Assembly (NCBI RefSeq): GCF_021026345.1
Contig: NZ_JAJNCZ010000004.1
Coordinates: forward strand, 186,001 to 250,000
Length of the DNA stretch: 64,000 bases
Origin: Rhizobium sp. GN54
Lineage (GTDB): Bacteria; Pseudomonadota; Alphaproteobacteria; Rhizobiales; Rhizobiaceae
Direction: 5' to 3'
The notes beneath the pieces are model-generated. The model worked only from the letters and a program-made list of their open reading frames with translations. It did not search any database and was not told where the DNA came from. Below are positions 20,589 through 29,454 of this stretch, piece by piece. A program made the translations under genes and the position numbers. Every line of letters begins with the position of its first letter. Positions within the stretch are counted from its first letter, which is position 1.

Positions 20589-21709
20589 CCGCCATGTCGT
20601 TTCTCAAGATCAGCCATCTTCACAAGTCCTACGGCGCGCTGGAAATCCTGAAAGACATCAACCTGGAGATCGAGCAGGGGGGCTTTCTCGTGCTCGTCGG
20701 GCCGTCCGGCTGCGGCAAGTCCACGCTGCTCAACACCATCGCCGGGCTCGAGCCGATCACGTCAGGCGACATCGCCATCGACGGCCGCTCGGTCGCGGGC
20801 CTGCACCCCTCCAAGCGCGACATCGCGATGGTGTTCCAGTCCTACGCGCTCTATCCGAACATGACTGTTGCCGGAAACATCGCCTTCGGCATGGAGATCC
20901 GCGGCGTGCCGAAGGACCAGCGCGACAAGGCGATCAAGCAGGTCGCCGAGATGCTGCAGATCGGCCACCTGCTCGACCGCAAGCCCGGCCAGCTTTCCGG
21001 CGGCCAGCGCCAGCGCGTCGCCATGGGGCGGGCGCTGGTGCGCGATCCCAAGCTCTTCCTGTTCGACGAGCCGCTGTCGAACCTTGACGCCAAGCTGCGC
21101 GTCGACATGCGCACCGAGATCAAGCGGCTGCACCAGCGGATGAAGACGACGATCGTCTACGTCACCCACGACCAGATCGAGGCGATGACGCTGGCGACCA
21201 AGATCGCCGTCTTGAAGGACGGCGTGCTGCAGCAGTTCGGCACGCCGGCCGAGATCTACAACAATCCGGCCAACATCTTCGTCGCCGACTTCATGGGCTC
21301 GCCGGCGATGAACCTCCTGAAGGCCAAGGTCGAGGGCGACGGCGGTGCGCTCGCCGTCTCGCTCGCCCGGCCCGAGGCCGAGCCGCTCCGGCTCGTCGTC
21401 GACAACGCGCCGACCGGGCTCGGGGCCTATCGCGGCAGGGAAGTGATTTTCGGCATCCGGCCGGAGGCGCTGACCGATCCGGAGGGCGCCGACCACAACG
21501 CCCGCACGATCGCGCAGGGTGATTGCCTGATCGAGGTGGTCGAGCCTGCCGGCGCCGACACCTTCGCGGTGACGCATCTCGGCGGCAAGGAGATCGTCGC
21601 CCGGCTGCGCGCCGACGCGCGCATCGCCGCCGGGCAGAAGGCGCGGCTCGCCTTCAACCTCGACAAGGCGGTGTTCTTCGACCCCGACAGCCAGCGGCGC
21701 ATCGCCTGA
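20585..21709 (+). CDS. Sugar ABC transporter ATP-binding protein (UgpC/MalK type)
   Basis: Energy-coupling ATPase of the sugar importer, about 374 residues. Walker A is GPSGCGKS (39-46), signature LSGGQRQR (137-144), Walker B LFLFDEP (157-163) and the switch histidine is in VTHDQIEAM. The C-terminal MalK-type regulatory/TOBE domain (from about residue 240) contains GIRPEAL. The ATG at 20585 overlaps the permease stop; a second ATG at 20594 is also possible. It completes a four-component importer with all subunits in one operon. Confidence 0.92.
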   Translation: MTAMSFLKISHLHKSYGALEILKDINLEIEQGGFLVLVGPSGCGKSTLLNTIAGLEPITSGDIAIDGRSVAGLHPSKRDIAMVFQSYALYPNMTVAGNIAFGMEIRGVPKDQRDKAIKQVAEMLQIGHLLDRKPGQLSGGQRQRVAMGRALVRDPKLFLFDEPLSNLDAKLRVDMRTEIKRLHQRMKTTIVYVTHDQIEAMTLATKIAVLKDGVLQQFGTPAEIYNNPANIFVADFMGSPAMNLLKAKVEGDGGALAVSLARPEAEPLRLVVDNAPTGLGAYRGREVIFGIRPEALTDPEGADHNARTIAQGDCLIEVVEPAGADTFAVTHLGGKEIVARLRADARIAAGQKARLAFNLDKAVFFDPDSQRRIA

Positions 21710-21717
21710 GACATCCG

Positions 21718-23229
21718 ATGAGCATCCAGCCCGACATCGTCATCATCGGCTCCGGCATCGGCGGGGCAACGGTTGCGGCCGGCCTTGCGCCGAGCGGCGC
21801 CAGCATCCTCATCCTCGAGGCCGGTGGCCATATCGAGGACCGGCCGGAGAACCGCGACCAGCGCGCGATCTTCCAGCGCGGCCATTTCCGCCCAAAGGAG
21901 ACTTGGTACGAGGCCGGCGGCGAAGGCTTCAATCCCGGCAACTACTACAATGTCGGCGGCAATTCGAAATTCTACGGCGCGGTTCTCGTGCGCTACCGAC
22001 GCGAGGATTTCCTGGAGATGCGCCACCGCGAGGGTGTCTCGCCGGCGTGGCCCTATCCTTACGAGGAACTGGAGCCCTGGTATTCGGCCGCCGAACGGCT
22101 CTACCAGGTGCGCGGCACGCTCGGCGAGGATCCGACCGAGCCACAGCATACTCTACCCTATCCCTTTCCGCCCGTTCCCGACGAAGCGGCGATCGCCCTG
22201 GTGCGCAAGCGGCTGATGGCGGCCGGCCTGCATCCCTATTCGCTGCCGCTCGGCATCGACATCGACCGTTGGCTGAAGAAGGCGAAGACGCCGTGGGACG
22301 CCCATCCGAACGCGAACGACGGCAAGATGGATGCCGAGAGCACCGCTCTTGCCGAGGCGCTGAAGCATGACAATGTCAGGCTGCAGACCGGCAGCCGCGT
22401 CACCCGGCTCGTGACCGGGCCGGACGGACGCTCGATCACGGCGGTCCGCTATGTCCGGGCCGGGGTGGAGGAGACGCTGTCGCCGAGGCTCGTCATCCTG
22501 TCGGCAGGTGCGGTTCAATCCGCGGCACTCCTGCTGCGTTCGGCGGACGAGGCCAATCCGCGCGGGCTCGCCAATTCGTCCGACCAGGTCGGCCGCAATT
22601 TCATGAACCACAACTCGAGCGCGGTGATCGCGCTCTCGCCGTCCTATCGCAATACCTCGATCTATCAGAAGACCTTCGGCTTCAACGATTTCTACCTCTC
22701 CGACGGCGCCGGCGGACCGCCGCTCGGGAACGTCCAACTGCTTGGGCGGGTCTCGGGCAGGATCCTCAAGGCGAACATGCCTGCGGTGCCGGAATGGCTG
22801 CTGGACCGGGTCTCCCGGCATGCGATCGATTTCTATGCCATGAGCGAGGACCTGCCGCATCCCGAAAGCCGGATCACGGTGGACGGGGACCGGATCGTGC
22901 TGAAATGGACCCGCACCAACTGGGACGCCCATCTGGAACTGGTGGCGAAGCTGAAGGCGGTGCTGAAAAAGACGGGCTTCCCGATCGTGCTGTCGCGCGC
23001 CTTCGACAAGCGCACGCCCTCGCACCAGTGCGGCACGGTCAGGATCGGCAATGACCCGGCCACCGCGCCGCTCGACGTCTACTGCCGCGCCTTCGACCAC
23101 CCGAACCTCTTCGTCGTCGATGCGTCCTTCCTGCCGACCTCGGCGGCGGTCAACCCGGCGCTGACGGTCGCAGCCCAGGCGCTGCGGGTGGCCGACCACA
23201 TCCGATCAAGGGAGCTTGTGGCGCAATGA
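21718..23229 (+). CDS. GMC family FAD-dependent oxidoreductase (gluconate/fructose dehydrogenase-like branch)
   Basis: Oxidises an alcohol group of a sugar or polyol with FAD. It has 503 residues, an N-terminal dinucleotide fold GSGIGGATVAAGL (11-23), the NVGGNSKFYG segment that positions FAD, and the C-terminal active-site pair: His in SHQCGT and Asn in NPALT, both retained. No signal peptide is seen, so a cytoplasmic location is likely unless a partner subunit exports it. It starts 8 bp after the ATPase gene and overlaps the SDR gene (ATGA). The electron acceptor and substrate are unknown. Confidence 0.9.
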   Translation: MSIQPDIVIIGSGIGGATVAAGLAPSGASILILEAGGHIEDRPENRDQRAIFQRGHFRPKETWYEAGGEGFNPGNYYNVGGNSKFYGAVLVRYRREDFLEMRHREGVSPAWPYPYEELEPWYSAAERLYQVRGTLGEDPTEPQHTLPYPFPPVPDEAAIALVRKRLMAAGLHPYSLPLGIDIDRWLKKAKTPWDAHPNANDGKMDAESTALAEALKHDNVRLQTGSRVTRLVTGPDGRSITAVRYVRAGVEETLSPRLVILSAGAVQSAALLLRSADEANPRGLANSSDQVGRNFMNHNSSAVIALSPSYRNTSIYQKTFGFNDFYLSDGAGGPPLGNVQLLGRVSGRILKANMPAVPEWLLDRVSRHAIDFYAMSEDLPHPESRITVDGDRIVLKWTRTNWDAHLELVAKLKAVLKKTGFPIVLSRAFDKRTPSHQCGTVRIGNDPATAPLDVYCRAFDHPNLFVVDASFLPTSAAVNPALTVAAQALRVADHIRSRELVAQ

Positions 23230-24023
23230 CATCCTTTCGCTCGCTCCGCCACCGGAAATCCCGCCCGCTTGCCATCGTCACCGGCGGCCGGCGCGGCATC
23301 GGGCTCGGTATCGCCCGGGCGCTGGCCGCAGACGGGTTCGACATCGCCATCACCGGCATCGGCGCACCCGACGAGGCCACCGACGCGGTGCTCGCCGGGT
23401 TCGGCGAAGCCCGGGCGAAAGCGGCCTATTTCCAGGCCGATCTCGCCGCAGTCGAGGGGCACGGGGACACGGTGGAGGCGATCGTGGAGGCTTTCGGCCG
23501 CATCGATTGCCTCGTCAACAACGCCGGCATTGCGTCTGTGGTGCGCGGCGACTTTCTCGACCTGCAGCCCGAGAACTTCGACACGATCGTCGCCACCAAC
23601 CTGCGCGGTACGGTGTTCTTCACGCAGGCCGTCCTGCGCGCCATGCTCGCGGCTCCGGCCACCCGTCCGCGGTCGATCGTCAACATCACCTCCGTCTCGG
23701 CCTCGCTGTCTTCGCCAGAGCGGCTGGACTACTGCATGACCAAGGCGGGGCTTGCCGCGTTCAGCCAGGGGCTGGCGTTGCGGCTGGCCGATACCGGCAT
23801 CTCCGTCTTCGAAATCCGCCCCGGCATCATCCGCTCCGAGATGACCGCCGGCGTCTCCGCGAAATACGACGCCCTGATCGCGGACGGGCTGGTGCCGATG
23901 AAGCGCTGGGGCGAGCCGGACGACATCGGCACCGCCGTCGCAGCGCTCGCCTCCGGCCGCTTCGCCTTCGCCACGGGCTCGGTGCTCGACCTCGACGGGG
24001 GGCTGTCGATCGGGCGGTTGTGA
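23226..24023 (+). CDS. Short-chain dehydrogenase/reductase (3-oxoacyl-ACP reductase-like)
   Basis: NAD(P)-dependent oxidoreductase of 265 residues. The cofactor motif is TGGRRGIGLG (about 19-28), the structural motif is NNAG (about 98-101) and the catalytic triad is Ser (NITSVSAS), Tyr and Lys in YCMTK (about 169-173). Its length and order fit classical SDRs. It is coupled to the GMC gene before it, so the two may carry out successive oxidation and reduction of the same sugar. Confidence 0.9.
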   Translation: MTSFRSLRHRKSRPLAIVTGGRRGIGLGIARALAADGFDIAITGIGAPDEATDAVLAGFGEARAKAAYFQADLAAVEGHGDTVEAIVEAFGRIDCLVNNAGIASVVRGDFLDLQPENFDTIVATNLRGTVFFTQAVLRAMLAAPATRPRSIVNITSVSASLSSPERLDYCMTKAGLAAFSQGLALRLADTGISVFEIRPGIIRSEMTAGVSAKYDALIADGLVPMKRWGEPDDIGTAVAALASGRFAFATGSVLDLDGGLSIGRL

Positions 24024-24027
24024 GCAT

Positions 24028-24142
24028 TCACCTCCCCCTTGAGGGGGGAGGTCGCCGCAAAGCGGCGGGTGGGGGTGACCGGCGACAAGGAAGTCACCCC
24101 ACCCTGGACCTACGGTCCGACCCTCCCCCTCAAGGGGAGGGT
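24028..24142. repeat. Second type of intergenic palindromic repeat
   Basis: The 142-bp gap between the SDR and the second GMC gene holds outer arms CACCTCCCCCTTGAGGGG (from 24030) and CCCCTCAAGGGGAGGGTG (ending about 24142), with inner repeats GTCACCCC and GGGGGTGAC. It is a different family from the CCCCTCA...TGAGGGG elements elsewhere. The dyads are evident; family naming is not attempted. Confidence 0.7.
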
Positions 24143-24165
24143 GATGAACACTTGAGGAAACGTGC

Positions 24166-25821
24166 ATGACCTACGACTACATCATCACCGGCGCCGGACC
24201 TGCGGGATGCGTGCTGGCCAATCGTCTTTCTGAAGATCCGACGGTGCGCGTCCTGCTGCTGGAGGCGGGCGGCGGGGACTGGAACCCGCTGTTCCACATG
24301 CCGGCGGGCTTTGCCAAGATGACGAAGGGCGTCGCCAGCTGGGGCTGGGAGACGGTGCCGCAGAAGCACATGAAGGGTCGAGTGCTGCGCTACACCCAGG
24401 CCAAGGTGATCGGCGGCGGTTCGTCCATCAATGCCCAGCTCTATACTCGCGGCAACGCCGCCGACTACGACATGTGGGCGGCCGAGGACGGTTGCGAGGG
24501 CTGGGACTACCGATCGGTCCTGCCCTATTTCAAGCGCGCCGAGGACAACCAGCGCTTCGCCGACGACTATCATTCCTATGGAGGGCCGCTGGGCGTCTCG
24601 ATGCCCGTCTCGGGCCTGCCGATCTGCGACGCCTATATCCGGGCCGGCCAGGAGCTCGGCATCCCCTACAACCACGACTTCAATGGCCGCCAGCAGGCGG
24701 GCCTCGGCTTCTACCAGCTGACCCAGCGCGACCGCCGCCGCTCGTCGGCCTCGCTTGCCTATCTCTCGCCGGTCAAGGATCGCAGCAACCTGACGGTCCG
24801 CACCGGCGCCCGCGTCGCCCGCATCCTGCTGGAAGGCAGCCGCGCCGTCGGCGTCGAAGTCGTCACCGCGCGAGGGACCGAGACGATCCGGGCGGAGCGC
24901 GAGGTTCTGGTCACCTCCGGCGCGATCGGTTCGCCGAAGCTCCTGCTGCAATCGGGGATCGGCCCGGCCGACCATCTGCGATCGGCCGGCGTGACCGTGA
25001 AGCACGACCTGCCCGGCGTCGGCTCCAACCTGCAGGACCATCTCGACCTGTTCGTCATCTGCGAGTGCACCGGCGATCACACCTATGACAACGTCGCCAA
25101 GCTGCACCGCACGCTCTGGGCCGGCCTGCAATATGTGCTGTTCCGTTCCGGCCCGGTCGCGTCCTCGCTGTTCGAGACCGGCGGCTTCTGGTACGCCGAT
25201 CCCGAGGCGCGCTCGCCCGACATCCAGTTCCACCTCGGCCTCGGCTCGGGCATCGAGGCCGGCGTGGAGCGGCTGAAGAACGCCGGCGTCACGCTGAACT
25301 CGGCCTATCTGCATCCGCGCTCGCGCGGAACGGTGCGCCTGTCCTCGGCCGATCCCGCCGCAGCCCCGCTGATCGACCCCAACTACTGGGCCGACCCGCA
25401 CGACCGCAGGATGTCGATCGAGGGGCTGAAGGTCGCCCGCGAGATCATGCAACAGGCGGCGCTGAAGCCCTTCGTCCTTGCCGAACGGCTGCCCGGTCCC
25501 AAATACGTCACCGATGACGAGTTGTTCGACTACGGTTGCGCCAATGCCAAGACCGACCACCATCCGGTAGGGACCTGCAAGATGGGCACGGGCGCGGATG
25601 CCGTCGTCGGGCTCGACCTGAAGGTGCATGGCCTCGAGGGGTTGCGCGTCTGCGACAGTTCCGTCATGCCGCGCGTACCCTCCTGCAACACCAATGCGCC
25701 GACGATCATGGTGGGCGAGAAGGGTGCCGACATCATTCGCGACCTGCCGCCGCTGCCGCGGCAGATCTTCGCCCACGAGCGCAACGATACCCGTGCGCGC
25801 GCCCGGGCCGACATCCGATAG
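24166..25821 (+). CDS. GMC family oxidoreductase (choline dehydrogenase-like)
   Basis: FAD-linked alcohol dehydrogenase of 551 residues. The ADP-binding motif is GAGPAGCVLANRL (about 7-19), the second GMC signature is near GSSINAQLYTRG, and the catalytic pair is His in HHPVGTCKMG and Asn in NTNAPT near the C-terminus. It belongs to the BetA/alcohol dehydrogenase branch and is clearly distinct from the GMC protein encoded at 21718. Because it follows the SDR and precedes the Dabb and glycerate kinase genes, a hydroxylated intermediate is a likelier substrate than choline. Confidence 0.9.
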   Translation: MTYDYIITGAGPAGCVLANRLSEDPTVRVLLLEAGGGDWNPLFHMPAGFAKMTKGVASWGWETVPQKHMKGRVLRYTQAKVIGGGSSINAQLYTRGNAADYDMWAAEDGCEGWDYRSVLPYFKRAEDNQRFADDYHSYGGPLGVSMPVSGLPICDAYIRAGQELGIPYNHDFNGRQQAGLGFYQLTQRDRRRSSASLAYLSPVKDRSNLTVRTGARVARILLEGSRAVGVEVVTARGTETIRAEREVLVTSGAIGSPKLLLQSGIGPADHLRSAGVTVKHDLPGVGSNLQDHLDLFVICECTGDHTYDNVAKLHRTLWAGLQYVLFRSGPVASSLFETGGFWYADPEARSPDIQFHLGLGSGIEAGVERLKNAGVTLNSAYLHPRSRGTVRLSSADPAAAPLIDPNYWADPHDRRMSIEGLKVAREIMQQAALKPFVLAERLPGPKYVTDDELFDYGCANAKTDHHPVGTCKMGTGADAVVGLDLKVHGLEGLRVCDSSVMPRVPSCNTNAPTIMVGEKGADIIRDLPPLPRQIFAHERNDTRARARADIR

Positions 25822-25830
25822 GAGCACCGC

Positions 25831-26148
25831 ATGATCCGCCATTGTGTGTTCATCCGCTTCAAGCCGACGATCGGCGCTGCGGCCAAGACCGAGATCTTCG
25901 ACGAGATCGCCGCCCTGAAGGGCCGCATTCCCGGCCTTCTGGCGGTTCATCCGGGCACCAACGTTAGTCCGGAGACGGGCATGGACAAGGGGTTTTCCGA
26001 CGGCTTCATCGTCGATTTCGACGACAGCTTCGCCCGGGACGCCTATCTGGAGGACGAGGAACACAAAAAGGTAGCCGCCAAGCTCGTGGCGGCCGCGCTC
26101 GACGGGGTGAAAGGCATCCTTGTGTTCGATCTCGAAACGGAGGATTGA
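25831..26148 (+). CDS. Dabb family (stress-responsive A/B barrel) protein
   Basis: A 105-residue ferredoxin-like alpha/beta barrel protein. It begins MIRHCVFIRFKP, where the early histidine and the pattern RHCVFIRF are characteristic of the Dabb domain (Pfam PF07876), and it has the late segment YLEDEEHKKVAAKL. Dabb proteins act as small dimeric barrels with diverse roles, sometimes as lyases or cyclases. Its place between the GMC and glycerate kinase genes suggests a catalytic or chaperoning role in the same pathway, but no function can be assigned. Confidence 0.85.
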   Translation: MIRHCVFIRFKPTIGAAAKTEIFDEIAALKGRIPGLLAVHPGTNVSPETGMDKGFSDGFIVDFDDSFARDAYLEDEEHKKVAAKLVAAALDGVKGILVFDLETED

Positions 26149-26154
26149 TCGGGC

Positions 26155-27423
26155 ATGACAGACGAACCCCGCGCCTTTCTCGCCGCCCTGTTCGATGAAG
26201 CGGTCAAGGCCGCCGATCCGCTCGCAGCCCTTCGCGCCCACCTGCCGGAGCGCCCGAAGGGGCGCACCATCGTCGTCGGCGCCGGCAAGGCGGCGAGCCA
26301 GATGGCAAGGGCTTTCGAGAGCCTGTGGGACGGACCGGTCGAGGGCGTGGTCGTCGCCCAGCATGGCCCGGTCGAGACTTGCGAGAGGATCCTCGTGCTG
26401 CAGGCCGCCCATCCCGTGCCGGACGAGGCGGGGCTTCAGGCCGCAGCGCGGCTTCTGGAGACGGTCCGGGGGCTTTCGGCGGACGACCTCGTGATCGCGC
26501 TGATCTCCGGCGGCGGCTCCTCGCTGCTGCCGGCGCCGGCAGTGGGGCTGACGCTCGAAGACGAGATCGCCGTCAACCGCGCGCTGCTCGCCTCGGGGGC
26601 GCCGATCTCGGCGATGAACGTGGTGCGCAAGCACGTCTCGCGCATCAAGGGCGGGCGGCTCGCGCATGCCGCCGCACCGGCGCGCGTGATCAGCCTGATC
26701 GTCTCGGACATTCCCGGCGACAATCCCGCCCATGTCGCCTCCGGCCCGACCGTGCCGGACGGCTCGACGGCACAGGATGCGATCGAGATCGTCCGCCAGT
26801 ACCGCATGACCCTGCCGGAACGGGTGATGGCGCATCTCAGGTCGGAGGCCGCAGCCGCCCCCGGTCCCGAGGATGCCGCCTTCGCCGGCCACGAGCATCA
26901 TGTCATCGCCTCGGCTCGCGTTTCGTTGGAGGCTGCTGCAGCCAAGGCGCGTGCCGCCGGGATCGAGACGGTGATCCTGTCGGATTCCATCGAGGGCGAG
27001 GCACGCGACATCGGCCTGATGCATGCGGCGATCGCTCGCGAGGTGCGCACGCACGACCGTCCCTTTGCCGCCCCGGTGCTGGTCCTCTCCGGCGGAGAGA
27101 CGACCGTGACGATCGGCGGGGAGGGCTACGGCAGGGGCGGGCGCAACAGTGAGTTCCTGCTGTCCTTCGCCATCGCGATCGACGGGCTGGATGACGTCCA
27201 TGCGCTTGCCGCCGATACCGACGGCCGCGACGGATCGGAGCACAATGCCGGCGCCTTTGCCGATGGCGGCTCGATCGGGCGCATGCGCGCTGCCGGGGAG
27301 GACCCACGCGCGCGCCTGCTCGGCCACGACGCCTATACCGCCTTCGACGCCGCCGGCGACATCTTCACGACCGGGCCAACGGGCACCAACGTCAACGACT
27401 TCCGGGCGATCCTGATCCGCTGA
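26155..27423 (+). CDS. Glycerate 2-kinase (MOFRL family)
   Basis: Phosphorylates D-glycerate to 2-phosphoglycerate. The 422 residues contain an N-terminal DUF4147 part with GAGKAASQMARAFE (about 39-52) and ISGGGSSLLPAP, and the C-terminal MOFRL domain with LSGGETTVTIGG and GRGGRNSEFLLS. The protein corresponds to TtuD/GckA enzymes of rhizobia. As the last gene of the array it indicates that the pathway yields glycerate or a precursor such as hydroxypyruvate or tartronate semialdehyde, which then enters lower glycolysis. Confidence 0.92.
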   Translation: MTDEPRAFLAALFDEAVKAADPLAALRAHLPERPKGRTIVVGAGKAASQMARAFESLWDGPVEGVVVAQHGPVETCERILVLQAAHPVPDEAGLQAAARLLETVRGLSADDLVIALISGGGSSLLPAPAVGLTLEDEIAVNRALLASGAPISAMNVVRKHVSRIKGGRLAHAAAPARVISLIVSDIPGDNPAHVASGPTVPDGSTAQDAIEIVRQYRMTLPERVMAHLRSEAAAAPGPEDAAFAGHEHHVIASARVSLEAAAAKARAAGIETVILSDSIEGEARDIGLMHAAIAREVRTHDRPFAAPVLVLSGGETTVTIGGEGYGRGGRNSEFLLSFAIAIDGLDDVHALAADTDGRDGSEHNAGAFADGGSIGRMRAAGEDPRARLLGHDAYTAFDAAGDIFTTGPTGTNVNDFRAILIR

Positions 27424-27483
27424 GACGGGTTCCGATTTTGCCGTGGCTGCGCTATCGAGTACGGAGGAAGAACGGAGGGTGGC

Positions 27484-28179
27484 ATGACGGCAGCGGACGT
27501 GCGGATCGGGGAGAGCTGGCGCCGGCCGCTCGCGGCGGAGTTCGACAGTCCCTACATGGCGGCGCTGAAGGGCTTCCTGCTGCGCGAGAAGGAAACGGGA
27601 AAGCGGATTTTTCCCAAGGGCGCGGAGTATTTCCGGGCGCTCGACCTGACGCCGCTCGAGGACGTCAAGGTGGTGATCCTCGGGCAGGATCCCTATCACG
27701 GCGAGGGCCAGGCGCATGGCCTCTGTTTCAGTGTGCGTCCGGGCGTGCGCATCCCGCCGTCTCTCGTCAACATCTACAAGGAGATCGCGTCCGACCTCGG
27801 GATCGCACCGGTGCGGCACGGATTTCTGGAGCATTGGGCGCGGCAGGGCGTGCTTCTGCTCAACAGCGTCCTGACGGTGGAGATGGGCCAGGCGGCCTCG
27901 CATCAGGGGCAGGGTTGGGAGCGCTTCACCGATGCGGTGATCCGCGCCGTCAACGAGAACGACCGGCCGGTCGTCTTCATGCTGTGGGGTTCGTACGCGC
28001 AGAAGAAGGCCGCTTTCGTCGACCAGAGGAAGCATCTGGTGCTGCGCGCGCCGCATCCTTCGCCGCTGTCGGCGCATAACGGTTTCTTCGGCTGCCGCCA
28101 TTTCTCAAAGGCAAACGCCTTCCTGCAAGGCCACGGCCGCCCGCCGGTCGACTGGGCGCTGCCCGAACGGGTGGAGTAG
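27484..28179 (+). CDS. ung: Uracil-DNA glycosylase, family 1
   Basis: Removes uracil from DNA in base excision repair. The 231 residues include the water-activating motif GQDPYHG (about 66-72), the uracil-recognition segment LLLNSVLTVE and the DNA-intercalation loop HPSPLSA (about 190-196), all intact. An independent gene: its ribosome site GGAGGG lies just before the ATG at 27484, 60 bp after the glycerate kinase stop, with no metabolic link to that array. Confidence 0.96.
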   Translation: MTAADVRIGESWRRPLAAEFDSPYMAALKGFLLREKETGKRIFPKGAEYFRALDLTPLEDVKVVILGQDPYHGEGQAHGLCFSVRPGVRIPPSLVNIYKEIASDLGIAPVRHGFLEHWARQGVLLLNSVLTVEMGQAASHQGQGWERFTDAVIRAVNENDRPVVFMLWGSYAQKKAAFVDQRKHLVLRAPHPSPLSAHNGFFGCRHFSKANAFLQGHGRPPVDWALPERVE

Positions 28180-28471
28180 CCGGCAGGGCCTGACCTATTC
28201 TTCCCGGGGAAGCCTGCCCCTCACCCCGACCCTCTCCCCGCAAGCGGGGAGAGGGGGACGGAGACGCTGTGGCAATCGTCCTTCTCCCTGCTCGCGGGGA
28301 GAAGGTGCCGGCAGGCGGATGAGGGGCGTCTTGGCAGGAGAGGCCCGCAAATTTCAGTTGCAGTATCTCAAACAAGCAGAGGAGTGCCCCCCTCAGCGCT
28401 TCGCTTTGCTCGGCACTTCCCGCTGGAGAGAAGAATGAGCTCGCCGCTGACTTATTCGGCTACGGCTAGCG
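28180..28471. other. Intergenic region between convergent ung and nucleoside hydrolase genes
   Basis: A 292-bp gap in which 28217-28326 is a RIME-like repeat. The remainder shows no gene; two weak inverted repeats may serve as transcription ends. Confidence 0.5.
28217..28326. repeat. RIME-like palindromic intergenic repeat, copy 2
   Basis: A 110-bp element with CCCCTCA and TGAGGGG ends and the same two G/C-rich hairpins as copy 1. It lies between convergent genes, where it may also end transcription. Confidence 0.85.
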
Positions 28472-29425
28472 TCAGGCTGCGCGCGACAGCGTCTCGGCAA
28501 GCAGGCGCAGGGCGGCCTCGGCGTCGATGCCGGTGCAGGCCTGCTGGCTCGGCAGTTCGTCCCAGTTGCCGGGCGGGAAGGCCCGGCCGTCGGGCTTCTG
28601 GATCGTCTGGCCGTCGGCGATGCCGCCTGCGACGACGCGGATCGCGCCGCTGCGGGTGGTGAAGAGGTGCGGGGCGACGAGATAGATGCAGGCGCAGCTG
28701 TCGTGCACGACCATGCCGTCCTTCACGTGCCGGCCGTAGAAATCGATGTAGAGCTGGGAGATGTCGGAGAGCAGTTTCGGCCGCGCGCCGCCCTTGGCGA
28801 CGATCTCGTTCAGCAGCGTGCGCGTCATCACCGTCTTCATCGTCACGTCGAGGCCGACGACGACCACCTTCCACGGCGCCGTCATCACGACGTCGGCCGC
28901 CTCCGGGTCGCCGTGGATGTTGGCTTCGGCCGCCGGCGTGATGTTGCCGGGAACGTCGAAGGCGCCGCCCATGACGATCACCTGCTTGACGAGCGCTGCG
29001 ATCTGCGGGTCTTCCTTCAGCGCAAATGCGAGGTTCGACATGCGGCCGACAGCGATCAGCGTCACCTCGCCGGGGTTCTCCCGCACGGTCTCGATGATGA
29101 AGCGATGGGCGGGGCGCGGATCGACGGGAAGGTCGATCGTCTCGGGCACGTCGATATTGCCGAGGCCGTCATGGCCGTGGATCATCACCGGCCAGTCGAC
29201 CGGGTTGCGCATCGGGTCGAACGCCTTGCCGTCGCCCTTGGCAACGGGTGCCGCGATATTCCATTCGCGCTTCAGAAACAGCGCGTTGCGCGTCGTCGTC
29301 TCGACGGAGGCGTTGCCGAAGACGGTGGTGATGCCGATCAGGTCGATCTCGGGATGCTGGTGCAAAAACAGCAGCGCCATGGCGTCGTCGATGCCGGGAT
29401 CGGTGTCGAATATGACCTTGTGCAT
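28472..29425 (-). CDS. Nucleoside hydrolase
   Basis: Cleaves the N-glycosidic bond of nucleosides to ribose and base (IunH/RihA-type). From the ATG at 29425 it has 317 residues. The N-terminal calcium-binding signature DTDPGIDDAMAL (7-18) is intact, and GDPEAAD and VMGGAFDVPGN follow in family order. The frame extends upstream but only this start gives the canonical MHKVIFDTDPG opening. It is 30 bp downstream of the DadA-like gene on the same strand, so they may be co-transcribed. Confidence 0.93.
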   Translation of the reverse strand: MHKVIFDTDPGIDDAMALLFLHQHPEIDLIGITTVFGNASVETTTRNALFLKREWNIAAPVAKGDGKAFDPMRNPVDWPVMIHGHDGLGNIDVPETIDLPVDPRPAHRFIIETVRENPGEVTLIAVGRMSNLAFALKEDPQIAALVKQVIVMGGAFDVPGNITPAAEANIHGDPEAADVVMTAPWKVVVVGLDVTMKTVMTRTLLNEIVAKGGARPKLLSDISQLYIDFYGRHVKDGMVVHDSCACIYLVAPHLFTTRSGAIRVVAGGIADGQTIQKPDGRAFPPGNWDELPSQQACTGIDAEAALRLLAETLSRAA

Positions 29426-29454
29426 GAAGGCGGATCTTTCGGTTCTGGGGCCGG

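Noticed and set aside
24166-25821. Naming the second GMC gene betA (choline dehydrogenase).
   Set aside because: No betaine aldehyde dehydrogenase, betI or choline transporter lies nearby, and the gene is embedded in a sugar catabolic array; many non-choline GMC enzymes share the same motifs.
24130-28101. A very long open frame on the minus strand (about 1,320 codons).
   Set aside because: It lies opposite the GMC, Dabb, glycerate kinase and ung genes, which all have clear family motifs. High GC leaves few stop codons in the opposite frame; its translation is low-complexity, rich in Arg, Asp, Gly and His, with no domain.
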